Positions 1-9,854 of a stretch of 64,000 nt of DNA are shown one piece after another (position 1 is the stretch's first letter; every line of letters begins with the position of its first letter). Source of the DNA: Micromonospora coriariae. Lineage in GTDB: Bacteria > Actinomycetota > Actinomycetes > Mycobacteriales > Micromonosporaceae. Position numbers and translations under genes: made by a program. The stretch lies in contig NZ_LT607412.1 of NCBI RefSeq assembly GCF_900091455.1, forward strand, positions 1,984,001 to 2,048,000, written 5' to 3'. The notes beneath the pieces were generated by a model. It saw only the letters and a list, made by a program, of their open reading frames with translations. It was not told the origin of the DNA and ran no database searches.

Positions 1-1237
<1,237 letters not shown>

Positions 1238-1256
1238 GCTCCCACCCTTCATGATC

Positions 1257-1292
1257 AAGGCGTCCCGGTGCCGGCGGGCACCTGGACGCCTT
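1257..1292 (-). terminator. Hairpin between ispE and the ABC-F gene
   Basis: Arms 1257-1265 and 1284-1292 pair over 9 bp (AAGGCGTCC/GGACGCCTT). After one mismatch, arms 1267-1272 and 1277-1282 add 6 bp around a GGCG loop. No U-run follows. It lies 20 nt upstream of the ABC-F start, so it may terminate the ispE transcript or act as a leader structure for the ABC-F gene. Confidence 0.5.
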
Positions 1293-1371
1293 ACCCAAGG
1301 GTACGCGGACCCCGCGGTGGCCCGCGCCGCGCGCCCGCAGGGTCGCTGCGGCGCCCCGGTGGTACGCGGGG

Positions 1372-2322
1372 TCAGCCGACGCGTGCGCCGGCGACCGGGC
1401 CGTGCGCGACCCGGGCCTCCCGGCACACACCCCCGGCGGTCAGCTCGGCGGCGATCCGCTCGGCGTCCGGCGCGCCGGCGGCGAGGAAGACACAGGTCGG
1501 GCCGGAGCCGGAGACGATGCCGGCGAGCGCACCGGCCGCCTCGCCGGCCTTGAGGGTGTCGGCCAGCGCCGGGCGCATGGCCAGCGCCGCGTCCTGGAGG
1601 TCGTTGCCGAGCGTGCGGGCGAGCACCCGGGGGTCACGCTGGCGCAGCGCGCCCAGCAGCGCGTCGGTGCTGCCCAGCGGGGCACCGGCGGTGCCGGCGT
1701 CGCGGAGCCTGTCCAACTCGCGGTAGGCGGCCGGGGTGGACAGGCCGACGTCGGCGATGGCGACCACCCAGTGCCAGGAGGTGGGGCGGACCAGCACGGG
1801 GCTGACCGCCTCACCCCGGCCGGTGCCCAGCGCGGTGCCACCGTAGATCAGGAACGGCACGTCGGAGCCGAGGTCGGCGGCGATCCCGGCCAGCTCGTCG
1901 CGGGACAGCCCGGTGCCCCAGAGCGCGTCGCAGGCCACCAGCGCGGCGGCCGCGTCGGCGCTGCCGCCGGCCAGCCCGCCGGCGAGCGGGATCTGCTTGC
2001 GCAGGTGCAGCCGTGCGTGCGGCGGCACCCCGGCGTACCCGGCCAGGGCGTGCGCGGCGCGGATCACCAGGTTGCTGTCGTCGAGCGCCAGCTCGCCGGT
2101 GCCCTCGCCCTCCATGGTCAGGGCGAGCGTGTCGCCCCGACGGGCGGTCAACTCGTCGTAGATGGAGATCGCGTGGTAGACGGTGTTCAGCTCGTGGTAG
2201 CCGTCGCGGCGCAGCGGGCCCACCCCGAGGTGCAGGTTGACCTTCGCGGGCACCCGCACCCGCACCGGGCCGACGGCCCCACGTCGCTCGTCCTCGTCGT
2301 CCGGTCGCCAGGCCTCGGTCAC
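1372..2322 (-). CDS. ispE: 4-diphosphocytidyl-2-C-methyl-D-erythritol kinase
   Basis: GHMP kinase of the non-mevalonate (MEP) isoprenoid pathway. It phosphorylates the 2-hydroxyl of CDP-methylerythritol with ATP in the cytosol. The 316-aa product is of normal length. It carries the N-terminal substrate motif PAKVNLHLGVG, the glycine-rich ATP loop PLAGGLAGGSADAAAAL near residues 112-128 and the C-terminal GSGPTCVF motif. The GTG start at 2322 overlaps the stop of a 26-codon ORF upstream (GTGA), suggesting translational coupling. It sits downstream of ksgA in the same direction, the usual actinobacterial order. Confidence 0.96.
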   Translation of the reverse strand: MTEAWRPDDEDERRGAVGPVRVRVPAKVNLHLGVGPLRRDGYHELNTVYHAISIYDELTARRGDTLALTMEGEGTGELALDDSNLVIRAAHALAGYAGVPPHARLHLRKQIPLAGGLAGGSADAAAALVACDALWGTGLSRDELAGIAADLGSDVPFLIYGGTALGTGRGEAVSPVLVRPTSWHWVVAIADVGLSTPAAYRELDRLRDAGTAGAPLGSTDALLGALRQRDPRVLARTLGNDLQDAALAMRPALADTLKAGEAAGALAGIVSGSGPTCVFLAAGAPDAERIAAELTAGGVCREARVAHGPVAGARVG

Positions 2323-2399
2323 GGGGCGATGTCCCGCACGGCCAGGCGGATGTCGAACGACTTGATCACGATCAGCTCCTCGGCGTGGTCAGCATTCAC
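2319..2399 (-). CDS. Candidate 26-aa ORF between ksgA and ispE
   Basis: A GTG at 2399-2397 opens a 26-codon frame ending in a TGA that overlaps the ispE GTG by 4 nt (GTGA). A full Shine-Dalgarno sequence GAGGAGG at 2407-2413 (reverse strand) stands 7 nt before the GTG. The peptide begins VNADHAEELIVIK and ends RDIAP, with no signal or membrane segment. It could be a real microprotein or a coupling cistron that delivers ribosomes to ispE, which has no strong SD of its own. I recognise no family. Confidence 0.45.
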   Translation of the reverse strand: MNADHAEELIVIKSFDIRLAVRDIAP

Positions 2400-2431
2400 C
2401 CGTACGCCTCCTCGGCGGGCACGGCGTCAGC

Positions 2432-3301
2432 CTACTTCGCGGCCGGCGTACCGACCGGAGCCGACGCGGCGATGGCGGCGAACTGCTCGACGGTCAGCGA
2501 CTCCCCCCGGGCGCCGGGGTCGACGCCGGCCGCGGTGAGCGCGGCGGCCGCCCGGTCAGCGCCTCCGGCCCAACCCGCCAGCGCGGCGCGCAGCGTCTTT
2601 CGGCGCTGCGCGAACGCGGCGTCCACCACGGCGAAGACCCGTTGCCGGGGTACGTCGGCCCGGGGTGGTTCGCGCCGGGTGAAGGCGACCAGGCCGGAGT
2701 CGACGTTGGGCACCGGCCAGAAGACGTTCGGCGGCACCCTGCCGGCGCCCCGGGCCTGGGCGTACCAGGCGAGCTTGACCGACGGGATGCCGTACACCTT
2801 GGAGCCGGGGCCGGCGACCAGCCGGTCGGCGACCTCCTTCTGCACCATCACCAGGCCCTTGCGCAGGCTGGGCAGCTCGGCGAGCAGGTGCAGCACCACG
2901 GGCACGGCCACGTTGTAGGGCAGGTTGGCCACCAGCGCGGTCGGCGGCGGGTCGGCCAGCTCGGCGGCGTCGATGCGCAGCGCGTCGGCGCGGTGCACTG
3001 TGAGCCGGCCGGCGTCCGCGCCGGCGTGCCGGGTGGCGGTCTCCGGCAGCGCGCCGGCGAGCACCGGGTCGATCTCCACGGCGTGCACGTGCCCGGCGAC
3101 CGGCAGCAGCCCGAGGGTGAGCGAGCCGAGCCCGGGGCCGACCTCCAGGGCCACGTCGTCGGGGGTCAGGCCGGCGGCGGTGACGATGCGGCGCACGGTG
3201 TTCGGATCGTGCACGAAGTTCTGGCCCAGCTTCTTGGTGGGCGCGACGCCCAGCCGGGCGGCGAGTTCCCGGATCTCCGCCGGGCCGAGGAGTCCGGTCA
3301 T
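2432..3301 (-). CDS. rsmA: 16S rRNA (adenine1518-N6/adenine1519-N6)-dimethyltransferase
   Basis: KsgA/RsmA dimethylates two adjacent adenosines in the 3' terminal helix of 16S rRNA, a late small-subunit assembly check. The 289-aa protein has the family start [10 protein letters not shown], the SAM-binding motif [13 protein letters not shown] and the catalytic NLPYN motif. I chose ATG 3301 ([18 protein letters not shown]) because it fits family alignment; the frame stays open to 3403, but that extension has no homologous features. It lies 46 nt downstream of tatD and about 30 nt upstream of the small ORF before ispE. Confidence 0.95.
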   Translation of the reverse strand: MTGLLGPAEIRELAARLGVAPTKKLGQNFVHDPNTVRRIVTAAGLTPDDVALEVGPGLGSLTLGLLPVAGHVHAVEIDPVLAGALPETATRHAGADAGRLTVHRADALRIDAAELADPPPTALVANLPYNVAVPVVLHLLAELPSLRKGLVMVQKEVADRLVAGPGSKVYGIPSVKLAWYAQARGAGRVPPNVFWPVPNVDSGLVAFTRREPPRADVPRQRVFAVVDAAFAQRRKTLRAALAGWAGGADRAAAALTAAGVDPGARGESLTVEQFAAIAASAPVGTPAAK

Positions 3302-3347
3302 GGCTGGCAGCGTAGCGGCGGCGTCGGTGCCGACCGTGGGGCCGGGC

Positions 3348-4235
3348 TCACCACGGGCCGAAGACGCGGTCGCCGGTGGCGGAGATGGCCGCGCACAGCT
3401 CATCCAGGTCGGTGCCGGTGGTCGCGGCGAGCGAGCGGACGGTGAGCGGGATCAGATATGAGGCGTTCGGCCGTCCGCGGTGCGGCATCGGGGTGAGGTA
3501 GGGGGCGTCGGTCTCCACCAGGATCTGGTCCACGGGGGTGAGCGCGGCGGCCTCGCGCAGAGCGCCGGCGCTGCCGAAGGTGACGGTGCCGGCGAAGCTG
3601 AGCAGGTAGCCGCGGCGGACGCACTCGCGGGCGAAGCCGGCGTCACCGGAGAAGCAGTGCAGCACCACGGTGTCCGGAGCGCCCTCGTCGTCGAGGATCC
3701 GCAGCACGTCGGCGTGCGCGTCCCGATCGTGGATCACCAACGCCCGGTCGTACCGCTTGGCGATCGCGATGTGCGCCCGGAAGCTCTCCTCCTGCGCGGC
3801 GCGCCCCTCGTCGCCGGTACGGAAGAAATCCATCCCGGTCTCGCCGATCCCCCGGACCCGGTCGCGGGCGGCGAGCGACTCGATCTCCCGCAGCGCCTCG
3901 TCCAGGTCGGCGAGCCGGGGCGCCTCGTTGGGGTGCAGCGCCACCGTGGCCAGCACGGCGGGATGCCGGTCGGCGATCTCCGCGCCCCACCGGGAGGAGG
4001 TCACGTCCACCCCCACCTGGACCAGCCGGTCCACGCCGACCTTCGCGGCCAGCGAGATCGCCACAGCGACCGGGTCATCGGCCGGCCCGCCGCCGGGTAC
4101 GCCGGCCTCGCTGACGGTGATGTCCAGGTGGGTGTGGCTGTCCAGCACCGGCCGGGGCAGCGGCTCGGGGGCGGGCGGGAACTCTCCGGCCCGCCGTGCG
4201 GCACGCTCTCGGCGGGTTTCAGTGGGCTCGCTCAT
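3348..4235 (-). CDS. tatD: TatD family metal-dependent DNase
   Basis: Amidohydrolase-fold nuclease of the TatD family; homologues have 3'-5' exonuclease activity on DNA or RNA. The 295-aa product shows the metal-binding motif HTHLD near the N-terminus, [24 protein letters not shown] and the C-terminal [10 protein letters not shown]. Start ATG 4235 ([15 protein letters not shown]) is preferred; an in-frame ATG at 4247 is possible and neither has a strong SD. It is followed by ksgA and ispE, a common actinobacterial string. In many relatives rpfB lies between tatD and ksgA; here only 46 nt separate them. Confidence 0.93.
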   Translation of the reverse strand: MSEPTETRRERAARRAGEFPPAPEPLPRPVLDSHTHLDITVSEAGVPGGGPADDPVAVAISLAAKVGVDRLVQVGVDVTSSRWGAEIADRHPAVLATVALHPNEAPRLADLDEALREIESLAARDRVRGIGETGMDFFRTGDEGRAAQEESFRAHIAIAKRYDRALVIHDRDAHADVLRILDDEGAPDTVVLHCFSGDAGFARECVRRGYLLSFAGTVTFGSAGALREAAALTPVDQILVETDAPYLTPMPHRGRPNASYLIPLTVRSLAATTGTDLDELCAAISATGDRVFGPW

Positions 4236-4322
4236 CAGCGACAGCATCACACACCGGGGCTGTCCATCCGCCCGCCACCCGACGTTCACCTCGCCTACGC
4301 CGCGCGACTCTACCGTCGCCGC

Positions 4323-4397
4323 GTGGGCGGACTGAGTGCGCCACCGGGCCGACGCGACAGCGTGACGGCCCGCATCTCACCGAGCGGAGGGAGGTGA
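4323..4397 (+). CDS. Candidate 24-aa leaderless upstream ORF
   Basis: TACCGT at 4311-4316 is followed after 6 nt by GTG 4323, the spacing of leaderless starts elsewhere in this window. The frame has 24 codons and stops with TGA at 4395-4397, 4 nt before the ATG of the next gene. Its last codons contain that gene's SD (GGAGGGAGGTGA). It could tie translation of the downstream hypothetical gene to the leader. No homology is recognised and it may be chance. Confidence 0.3.
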   Translation: MGGLSAPPGRRDSVTARISPSGGR

Positions 4398-4401
4398 CGG
4401 C

Positions 4402-5649
4402 ATGAGCGTCACTCCCCGGGCCAGCGGCGCCGCCAGCGAACGCACCGGACTGCGCGTGGCGTTCGGCGGCGGCGTCTACCCGGCCGAGGAGATCGCCCGC
4501 GGCGCCGCGTACGAGCTGTTCAGCGCGGACGAGGTGCCCGGTTTCGAGTGGGCTCCCCGACCGGGCAGCGCCCTGCCGTGGCACCGGTTCGTGCACGTCA
4601 CCGAGGTGACGGCGGTGCACGGGGCGGTGGAGCCGGCCGAGGAGCCGGACACGCCGCTGATGCTGCCGGCACACCGGGAGCGGGGGTGGGCACAGCTGCA
4701 GCAGCTCAGCCAGCAGCCGTCCGCGGCGGGTGACCCGATGCTGGCGGCGGCGCGTGCGTCGGCGGTGGTCCGGCGGGGCACCCGGATGGTGAAGGTGCTC
4801 TCCCCACGACAGCTCGCCGGGTACGTGCGGGGGTGGTTGCCACACGGCTTCTGCTACCGGGAGCACGACGTGGCACACCTGCGTACGCCGGCGGCGACCA
4901 CTGTGCTGCGCACCGACGGCGAGGTCGGCCGGGACGGCCTGGATGTGGCGTACGCCCTGCGCTGGCGGGCCGCCGACGCGGGCGACTACGACGTGCCGGT
5001 CGGCGAGGCGCACCACGGCCTGACCGCGCTGGCTCCCCGGGACCGGCTGGGCCCGCCGGTCCTGGGTACGGGCTTCGTGCCGAGCAACGCCCAGCTCATT
5101 CCCGAGTTCGTCACCCGGGACTTCGCCGACCTGCCGATGCCCGCGAACGCCGCACTGCTCGCGTACCCGGCCGAGGGGGTGGAGGTGGTGCTCTACACCT
5201 ACCAGGCCGAACAGCGCGGGTGGCTGCGGATGGTGGGCCCGCAGTGGCGGCACCTGTTGGCCGCGGTGCCGGGTCTCTCCCCGGACCAGGAGTACGTGCC
5301 GACCGGGGACGCGCCGCGCTCCACCCAGCTGGTCGGCGTGCACGGCGACGGCGAGTACGAGGCGGTGGCGGACCTGCCCGGCGGGTTCCGGGTGCTGGCG
5401 ATGACCCGGGCGGCCCGCTACCCGGTGGAGGCGGTGGCCCGCCGGGTCAGGTTCGCCCGGTGGCGGGGCGTGCCCTGCCTGGTGCTGCGGGAGGAGGCCG
5501 GTTGGCTGCGGCTGAGGCTGCGCCAGCCGGATCCGGACACGGTGCTCACGACCGGCGCGCAGTGCCACGATCGTGGCGTCTACGAGACCTGGGCGCCGGG
5601 CGCCGAGGTGACCGACGATCAGGTGATGGACACCCGGTACGCGCTGTGA
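4402..5649 (+). CDS. Conserved hypothetical protein (415 aa)
   Basis: I do not recognise this protein. It is 415 aa, soluble-looking, with no signal peptide or clear membrane segment, and rich in W, R and aromatic residues. Short ordered stretches such as ALPWHRFVHVTEV, VLYTYQAEQRGWLRMVGPQW and VYETWAPGAEVTD suggest a folded protein, perhaps with repeated modules (the GWLRMV and GWLRLR segments resemble each other). The start is certain: ATG 4402 follows a very strong SD, GGAGGGAGGTGA, overlapping the stop of a possible upstream ORF. It is divergent from tatD and convergent with metG. Confidence 0.85.
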   Translation: MSVTPRASGAASERTGLRVAFGGGVYPAEEIARGAAYELFSADEVPGFEWAPRPGSALPWHRFVHVTEVTAVHGAVEPAEEPDTPLMLPAHRERGWAQLQQLSQQPSAAGDPMLAAARASAVVRRGTRMVKVLSPRQLAGYVRGWLPHGFCYREHDVAHLRTPAATTVLRTDGEVGRDGLDVAYALRWRAADAGDYDVPVGEAHHGLTALAPRDRLGPPVLGTGFVPSNAQLIPEFVTRDFADLPMPANAALLAYPAEGVEVVLYTYQAEQRGWLRMVGPQWRHLLAAVPGLSPDQEYVPTGDAPRSTQLVGVHGDGEYEAVADLPGGFRVLAMTRAARYPVEAVARRVRFARWRGVPCLVLREEAGWLRLRLRQPDPDTVLTTGAQCHDRGVYETWAPGAEVTDDQVMDTRYAL

Positions 5650-5652
5650 CAC

Positions 5653-5690
5653 CGGCGGCGGCCGGCGCCCGGGTGGGCGCCGTGCCGCCG
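5653..5690. terminator. Bidirectional terminator hairpin
   Basis: Inner arms GGCGCCC (5664-5670) and GGGCGCC (5675-5681) close a GGGT loop. Outer CGGCGGC/GCCGCCG arms extend the stem with a bulge. It lies between the convergent hypothetical gene and metG. Confidence 0.55.
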
Positions 5691-5709
5691 CACGGCGACG
5701 CTCGTGCGC

Positions 5710-7512
5710 TCAGCCGGCCAGCCGGGCCAGCTCCTCGTCGACGATCGACGGGTCGAGCTTGCGGAACACCGGCTTCGGCGCGGCCAGCGGCCGGCCGGCT
5801 TCCACCGGCACCGACTCCCAGCGCGCGCCGACCGTGTAGTCCCCGGTCAGCACCGGGTACGCCGGCCCGCCGTCCAGGTCGTCGACCTGCTCGATGACGG
5901 GCATCGGCGCGTGCACGCCGGTGCCGCCGAGCAGCTCGTGCACCCGCTGCGCGGAGTGCGGCAGGAACGGGGTGAGCAGCGTGTTGGCGTCGCTGACCAC
6001 CTGGAGCGCGACGTGCAGGATGGTGCCCATCCGAGGCTTGTCCGCCTCGTCCTTGAGCTTCCACGGCGCCTGCTCGGAGAGGTACTTGTTGGCCTCGGCG
6101 ACCACCTTCATGGCCTCGCCGATCGCCTGCTTCTGCCGGTGCCGGCCGATCAGGTCACCGACCGTGGTGAAGCCGGCGCGGGCCACCGCGAGCAGCGCCT
6201 CGTCGGCCTCGGTGAGCCCGGCCGGGTCGACCGGCGGGATCGCGCCGAAGTTCTTCGCCGCCATCGAGACGCACCGGTTGACCAGGTTTCCCCAGCCGGC
6301 AACCAGCTCGTCGTTGTTGCGGCGGAGGAACTCCGCCCAGGTGAAGTCGGTGTCGTTGCTCTCCGGGCCGGCGGCGGCGATGAAGTACCGCAGCGCGTCG
6401 GCGTCGTAGCGCTCCAGGAAGTCCCGGACGTAGATGACCACCTTGCGGGACGAGGAGAACTTGCGCCCCTCCATGGTCAGGTACTCGCTGGAGACCACCT
6501 CGGTGGGCAGGTTGAGCTGGCCCAGCTCGCCCGGCTCACCGTCACGGGAGCCCTCGCCGGAGTATCCGGAGAGCAGCGCCGGCCAGATCACCGAGTGGAA
6601 GACGATGTTGTCCTTGCCCATGAAGTAGTAGGACCGGGCGTCCTTGCCCTCACCGTCGGCGGACCACCACTTCCGCCACGCCTCGGGATCGCCGGTGCGG
6701 CGGGCCCACTCGATCGAGGCGGACAGGTAGCCGATCACCGCGTCGAACCAGACGTAGATCCGCTTGTCCGGCCGGTCCCGCCAGCCGTCCAACGGAATCG
6801 GTACGCCCCACTCCAGGTCCCGGGTGATCGCCCGCGGCTGGAGGTCGTCGAGCAGGTTGCGGGAGAACCGCAGCACGTTGGGCCGCCACCCCTCCCGGGT
6901 GTCCAGCCACTGCCGCAGCACGTCGGCCAGCGCGGGCAGGTCCAGGAAGAAGTGCTCGGTCTCGACGAACTTCGGAGTCTCCCCGTTGATCCGCGACTTC
7001 GGGTCGATCAGGTCGATCGGGTCGAGCTGGTTGCCGCAGTTGTCGCACTGGTCGCCGCGGGCGCTGTCGTACCCGCAGATCGGGCAGGTGCCCTCGATGT
7101 ACCGGTCGGGCAGGGTGCGCCCGGTCGACGGGGAGATCGCGCCCATGGTGGTCTTCGGGACGATGTAGCCGTTGCGGTACATCCCCTCGAACAGCTCCTG
7201 CACCACTGCGTAGTGGTTGCGGGTGGTGGTGCGGGTGAACAGGTCGTAGGAGAGCCCCAGGCCGTGCAGGTCCTCGACGATCACCCGGTTGTACCGGTCG
7301 GCCAGCTCGCGCGGGGTGACCCCGTCGGCGTCGGCCTGCACCTGAATGGGGGTGCCGTGCTCGTCGGTGCCCGAGACCATGAGCACGTCGTGGCCGGCCA
7401 TCCGCATGTACCGGGCGAAGACGTCGGAGGGAACGCCGAAACCGGAAACGTGACCGATGTGGCGTGGGCCGTTGGCGTACGGCCAGGCCACTGCCGCGAG
7501 AACGTGACTCAT
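5710..7512 (-). CDS. metG: Methionyl-tRNA synthetase
   Basis: Class I aminoacyl-tRNA synthetase charging tRNA-Met. The 600-aa protein has the HIGH motif within [15 protein letters not shown], a zinc knuckle [18 protein letters not shown] near residues 145-162, the KMSKS-equivalent KFSSSRK near residue 350, and an anticodon-binding helical domain. It lacks the C-terminal EMAP/Trbp dimerisation domain, as is usual in actinobacteria. ATG 7512 ([12 protein letters not shown]) fits the family. There is no SD at the right distance, but a TAGGCT box lies 8 nt upstream, so the mRNA is probably leaderless. It is divergent from the next gene. Confidence 0.96.
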   Translation of the reverse strand: MSHVLAAVAWPYANGPRHIGHVSGFGVPSDVFARYMRMAGHDVLMVSGTDEHGTPIQVQADADGVTPRELADRYNRVIVEDLHGLGLSYDLFTRTTTRNHYAVVQELFEGMYRNGYIVPKTTMGAISPSTGRTLPDRYIEGTCPICGYDSARGDQCDNCGNQLDPIDLIDPKSRINGETPKFVETEHFFLDLPALADVLRQWLDTREGWRPNVLRFSRNLLDDLQPRAITRDLEWGVPIPLDGWRDRPDKRIYVWFDAVIGYLSASIEWARRTGDPEAWRKWWSADGEGKDARSYYFMGKDNIVFHSVIWPALLSGYSGEGSRDGEPGELGQLNLPTEVVSSEYLTMEGRKFSSSRKVVIYVRDFLERYDADALRYFIAAAGPESNDTDFTWAEFLRRNNDELVAGWGNLVNRCVSMAAKNFGAIPPVDPAGLTEADEALLAVARAGFTTVGDLIGRHRQKQAIGEAMKVVAEANKYLSEQAPWKLKDEADKPRMGTILHVALQVVSDANTLLTPFLPHSAQRVHELLGGTGVHAPMPVIEQVDDLDGGPAYPVLTGDYTVGARWESVPVEAGRPLAAPKPVFRKLDPSIVDEELARLAG

Positions 7513-7520
7513 GAGCAGCA

Positions 7521-7526
7521 AGCCTA
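7521..7526 (-). promoter_or_regulatory. metG -10 box (leaderless)
   Basis: TAGGCT on the minus strand is followed after 8 nt by the metG ATG. Transcription would start at or next to the start codon. Confidence 0.5.
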
Positions 7527-7550
7527 GTGACCTCTCCGGGAGACCCGCGA

Positions 7551-7603
7551 ACCAATGGGGGGTGCCGGGTCGGCGGACCGGGCCAGCCACCCCGCCCATT
7601 GGT
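7551..7603. repeat. Inverted repeat upstream of metG
   Basis: ACCAATGGG (7551-7559) and CCCATTGGT (7595-7603) are perfect 9-nt arms. GGGTG/CACCC extends them inward past a one-base bulge. The element sits just upstream of the inferred metG promoter and about 60 nt before the divergent gene's start. It could be an operator or an extruded or RNA hairpin. Confidence 0.5.
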
Positions 7604-7661
7604 CCGATTTGTCGCCGACACGCACTCAAGCTGCCCGGTCCGGCTCCGGTGCCGGTGTGCA

Positions 7662-8846
7662 ATGAACGTCGTGACTGGCAGACGAGCGGCCCGGGACCAC
7701 GATGACCGTCCCACCGGGCCGACGGTCGGCGACGACCCCAGCCCCGAGCCCGGCGGGGCGCGTGGCGGAACTGTCGCGCCCCAGCCCCGACCGGTGCCCG
7801 GCGCCGAACCGAGCCGTACTCCGGACGATTCCGCCCCCCGACCGGGCGTCACGGCGCAGACCGGCCCGAGCCCCCGACCGGGCGCCACCGCTCCACCGAC
7901 CCCCGCCGCCAGCCGGCCGGGCAGGCAGCGGCCCACGCCGGCGGGGCGGGCGGCCACGCCGAAACCGGACGGCGCGGCGGCGACCACCGCGACTTCGGTC
8001 CCTCCCACGCCGGCCGCGCCGGCACCGGCCCCGGGTCGTCCCACGCCGGCGGACCCGTCGGGCGGCGGGGCACCGGCCGGCGGGGATCCCGCGCCGGCCG
8101 TCGAGCTGGAGCCGACCACCGGGGCGCCGGTGGACGCGGTGCCGCGCCGGGTGCCGGTCCGGCAGCACAGCCGCTGGCACCGGGGCGCCCGGCGGGCCGA
8201 CGGCGACGCGCCGCCGGACGGTGACGACGGCACCTACTGGGCGCCGATCGAGCAGGTGCACTGGGACGGCACACCGGTCCGGGAAGATTCCGCACCGGAG
8301 CGGGACCGCGGCTCCGGCACAGCCCGGCGCCGCACTCCGGTCCGCACCACTCCACCCCCCGACCCGCTGCCCGGGCTCGCGGTGCTGGTGCTGCTGAGCC
8401 TGGTCGCGGCCTTCTTCGCCTGGGTCAGCGCCGGCCCGTTCTGGCTCGCGGTCGGGCATGCCCGGGTCGGCGCGGTGGTGATCGACGACTGCACCGGCGG
8501 TGGGCTCACCCAGCGCTGCCGGGGCATCTTCACGGCGGACGACGGTCGGTTCCTGGCACACGGGGTACGGGTCGGCGGCGTACCCGCCGGCCGGGACGTC
8601 CCCGGGACGGTGCTTCCGGCGCGGATGGCCGGCCCTGACGGCGGCACCGCGTACGTCGACAGCGGCGCGGCCCGGCACCTCCGCTGGCTGCCCGGCCTGC
8701 TGGTGGTGCTCGGGTGCGCCGCCGGTATCGCCCGGTGGACCGGAGCGACGCGGCTGCCCGGCCGGCGGAACCGCCGCTGGGCGGTCGCTGTCGCCGTCGC
8801 CGGCCCGGTGCTGATCACCCTCGGTTTCCTCGCCGCCGCGTGGTGA
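7662..8846 (+). CDS. Pro/Ala-rich membrane protein, unknown function
   Basis: Hypothetical membrane protein of about 394 aa. The first 230 residues are low-complexity Pro/Ala/Arg/Thr, probably a disordered cytoplasmic tail. Three hydrophobic segments follow: near residues 238-262 ([17 protein letters not shown]), near 345-365 ([15 protein letters not shown]) and at the C-terminus ([21 protein letters not shown]). Between the first two is a roughly 80-residue domain with two Cys ([12 protein letters not shown]), likely extracytoplasmic. The start is uncertain: ATG 7662 and GTG 7671 are both possible and neither has a strong SD. It is convergent with rsmI. No family is recognised. Confidence 0.75.
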   Translation: MNVVTGRRAARDHDDRPTGPTVGDDPSPEPGGARGGTVAPQPRPVPGAEPSRTPDDSAPRPGVTAQTGPSPRPGATAPPTPAASRPGRQRPTPAGRAATPKPDGAAATTATSVPPTPAAPAPAPGRPTPADPSGGGAPAGGDPAPAVELEPTTGAPVDAVPRRVPVRQHSRWHRGARRADGDAPPDGDDGTYWAPIEQVHWDGTPVREDSAPERDRGSGTARRRTPVRTTPPPDPLPGLAVLVLLSLVAAFFAWVSAGPFWLAVGHARVGAVVIDDCTGGGLTQRCRGIFTADDGRFLAHGVRVGGVPAGRDVPGTVLPARMAGPDGGTAYVDSGAARHLRWLPGLLVVLGCAAGIARWTGATRLPGRRNRRWAVAVAVAGPVLITLGFLAAAW

Positions 8847-8921
8847 CCCGTCCGCCCGGTGAGCTGCCGCCTGCTGGCCCGGCCACCGGGTGAACCGGAC
8901 CGGCGCGCCGCGAAACGCGGG

Positions 8922-9761
8922 TCAGCTGTGCACGATTGTGTACACGTCACGGCGGCGCAGGGCGTACTCGGTGGCGACATCGGTGATGGCGTCGCGGCGG
9001 GACCGGCCGGCCGCCTCCCGCTCGGCGACCGCCGCGCGCAGGGTGTCGTCGTCGGGGCGTTCCGCGGCGGTCACCGGCGCCCCCGCCACCACCAGGGTGA
9101 TCTCCCCGCGCGGATCACCCTCGGCGGCCCACCGGGCCAGCTCGCCGAGCGGACGGCGCAGGACCTCCTCGTAGGTCTTGGTCAGCTCCCGGCACAGCGC
9201 CGCCGGCCGGTCCGCGCCGAACGTCTCGGCCAGGTCGGCGAGTGCCGCGCCGATCCGGTGCGGTGCCTCGAAGAAAACCAGGGTGCGCTCCTCGGCGGCG
9301 AGGGCGCGCAGCCGGGATCGGCGGGCACCGGGGGTACGGGGCAGGAAGCCCTCGAAGCAGAACCGGTCGCAGGGCAACCCGGAGATCGCCAGGGCCGTGG
9401 TGACAGCGCTCGGCCCGGGCGCGACGCTGACCGGCGCCCCGACGTCCAGTGCGGCCCGGACGAGCCGGTAGCCGGGGTCGGAGACGCTCGGCATGCCGCC
9501 GTCGGTCACCAACGCCACCACGTACCCGCCGAGGATGACCTCGACCAGCTCGGGGGTACGCCGCTGCTCGTTGCCCTCGAAGTAGGAGACGATCCGGCCG
9601 CCGACGGTGATGTCGAGGTCACGGGCCAGCCGGGTGAGCCGGCGAGTGTCCTCGGCGGCCACCACGTCCGCGCTGGTCAGCACCTCCCGGAACCGGGCCG
9701 AGGCGTCGGCGGGGTTGCCGAGCGGGGCACCGAGCAGGATCAGGCGCCCAGCTTCGGACAT
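8922..9761 (-). CDS. rsmI: 16S rRNA (cytidine1402-2'-O)-methyltransferase
   Basis: Tetrapyrrole-methylase-fold enzyme that 2'-O-methylates C1402 of 16S rRNA in the decoding centre, using SAM. The 279-aa product has the N-terminal LLGAPLGNPADAS motif, AAEDTRRLTRL, the SAM loop VTDGGMPSVSDPGYRL and FFEAPHRI. The ATG at 9761 (MSEAGRLILLGAPLGN) matches the family start. It is divergent from the mannosyltransferase, as in M. tuberculosis (Rv1003/Rv1002c by my recollection). The reverse strand stays open past this start across the neighbouring gene, but that extension is a shadow. Confidence 0.95.
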   Translation of the reverse strand: MSEAGRLILLGAPLGNPADASARFREVLTSADVVAAEDTRRLTRLARDLDITVGGRIVSYFEGNEQRRTPELVEVILGGYVVALVTDGGMPSVSDPGYRLVRAALDVGAPVSVAPGPSAVTTALAISGLPCDRFCFEGFLPRTPGARRSRLRALAAEERTLVFFEAPHRIGAALADLAETFGADRPAALCRELTKTYEEVLRRPLGELARWAAEGDPRGEITLVVAGAPVTAAERPDDDTLRAAVAEREAAGRSRRDAITDVATEYALRRRDVYTIVHS

Positions 9762-9795
9762 TTCACCCACAGGATCGTCTCCTTCGTTGACAGCG

Positions 9796-9807
9796 GATAC
9801 CGGTATC
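9796..9807. promoter_or_regulatory. Palindrome between rsmI and pmt
   Basis: GATACCGGTATC is a perfect 12-nt palindrome in the divergent promoter region, 34 nt before the rsmI start and 47 nt before the mannosyltransferase start. It could be an operator. No regulator is assigned. Confidence 0.3.
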
Positions 9808-9842
9808 AGGGACGACGGGCGCCACCGGACACGTTGGCAGCC

Positions 9843-9848
9843 TACGAT
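9843..9848 (+). promoter_or_regulatory. pmt -10 box (leaderless)
   Basis: TACGAT is followed after 6 nt by GTG 9855. There is no SD before the GTG. This supports a leaderless mRNA and that start. Confidence 0.55.
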
Positions 9849-9854
9849 CGCCGG

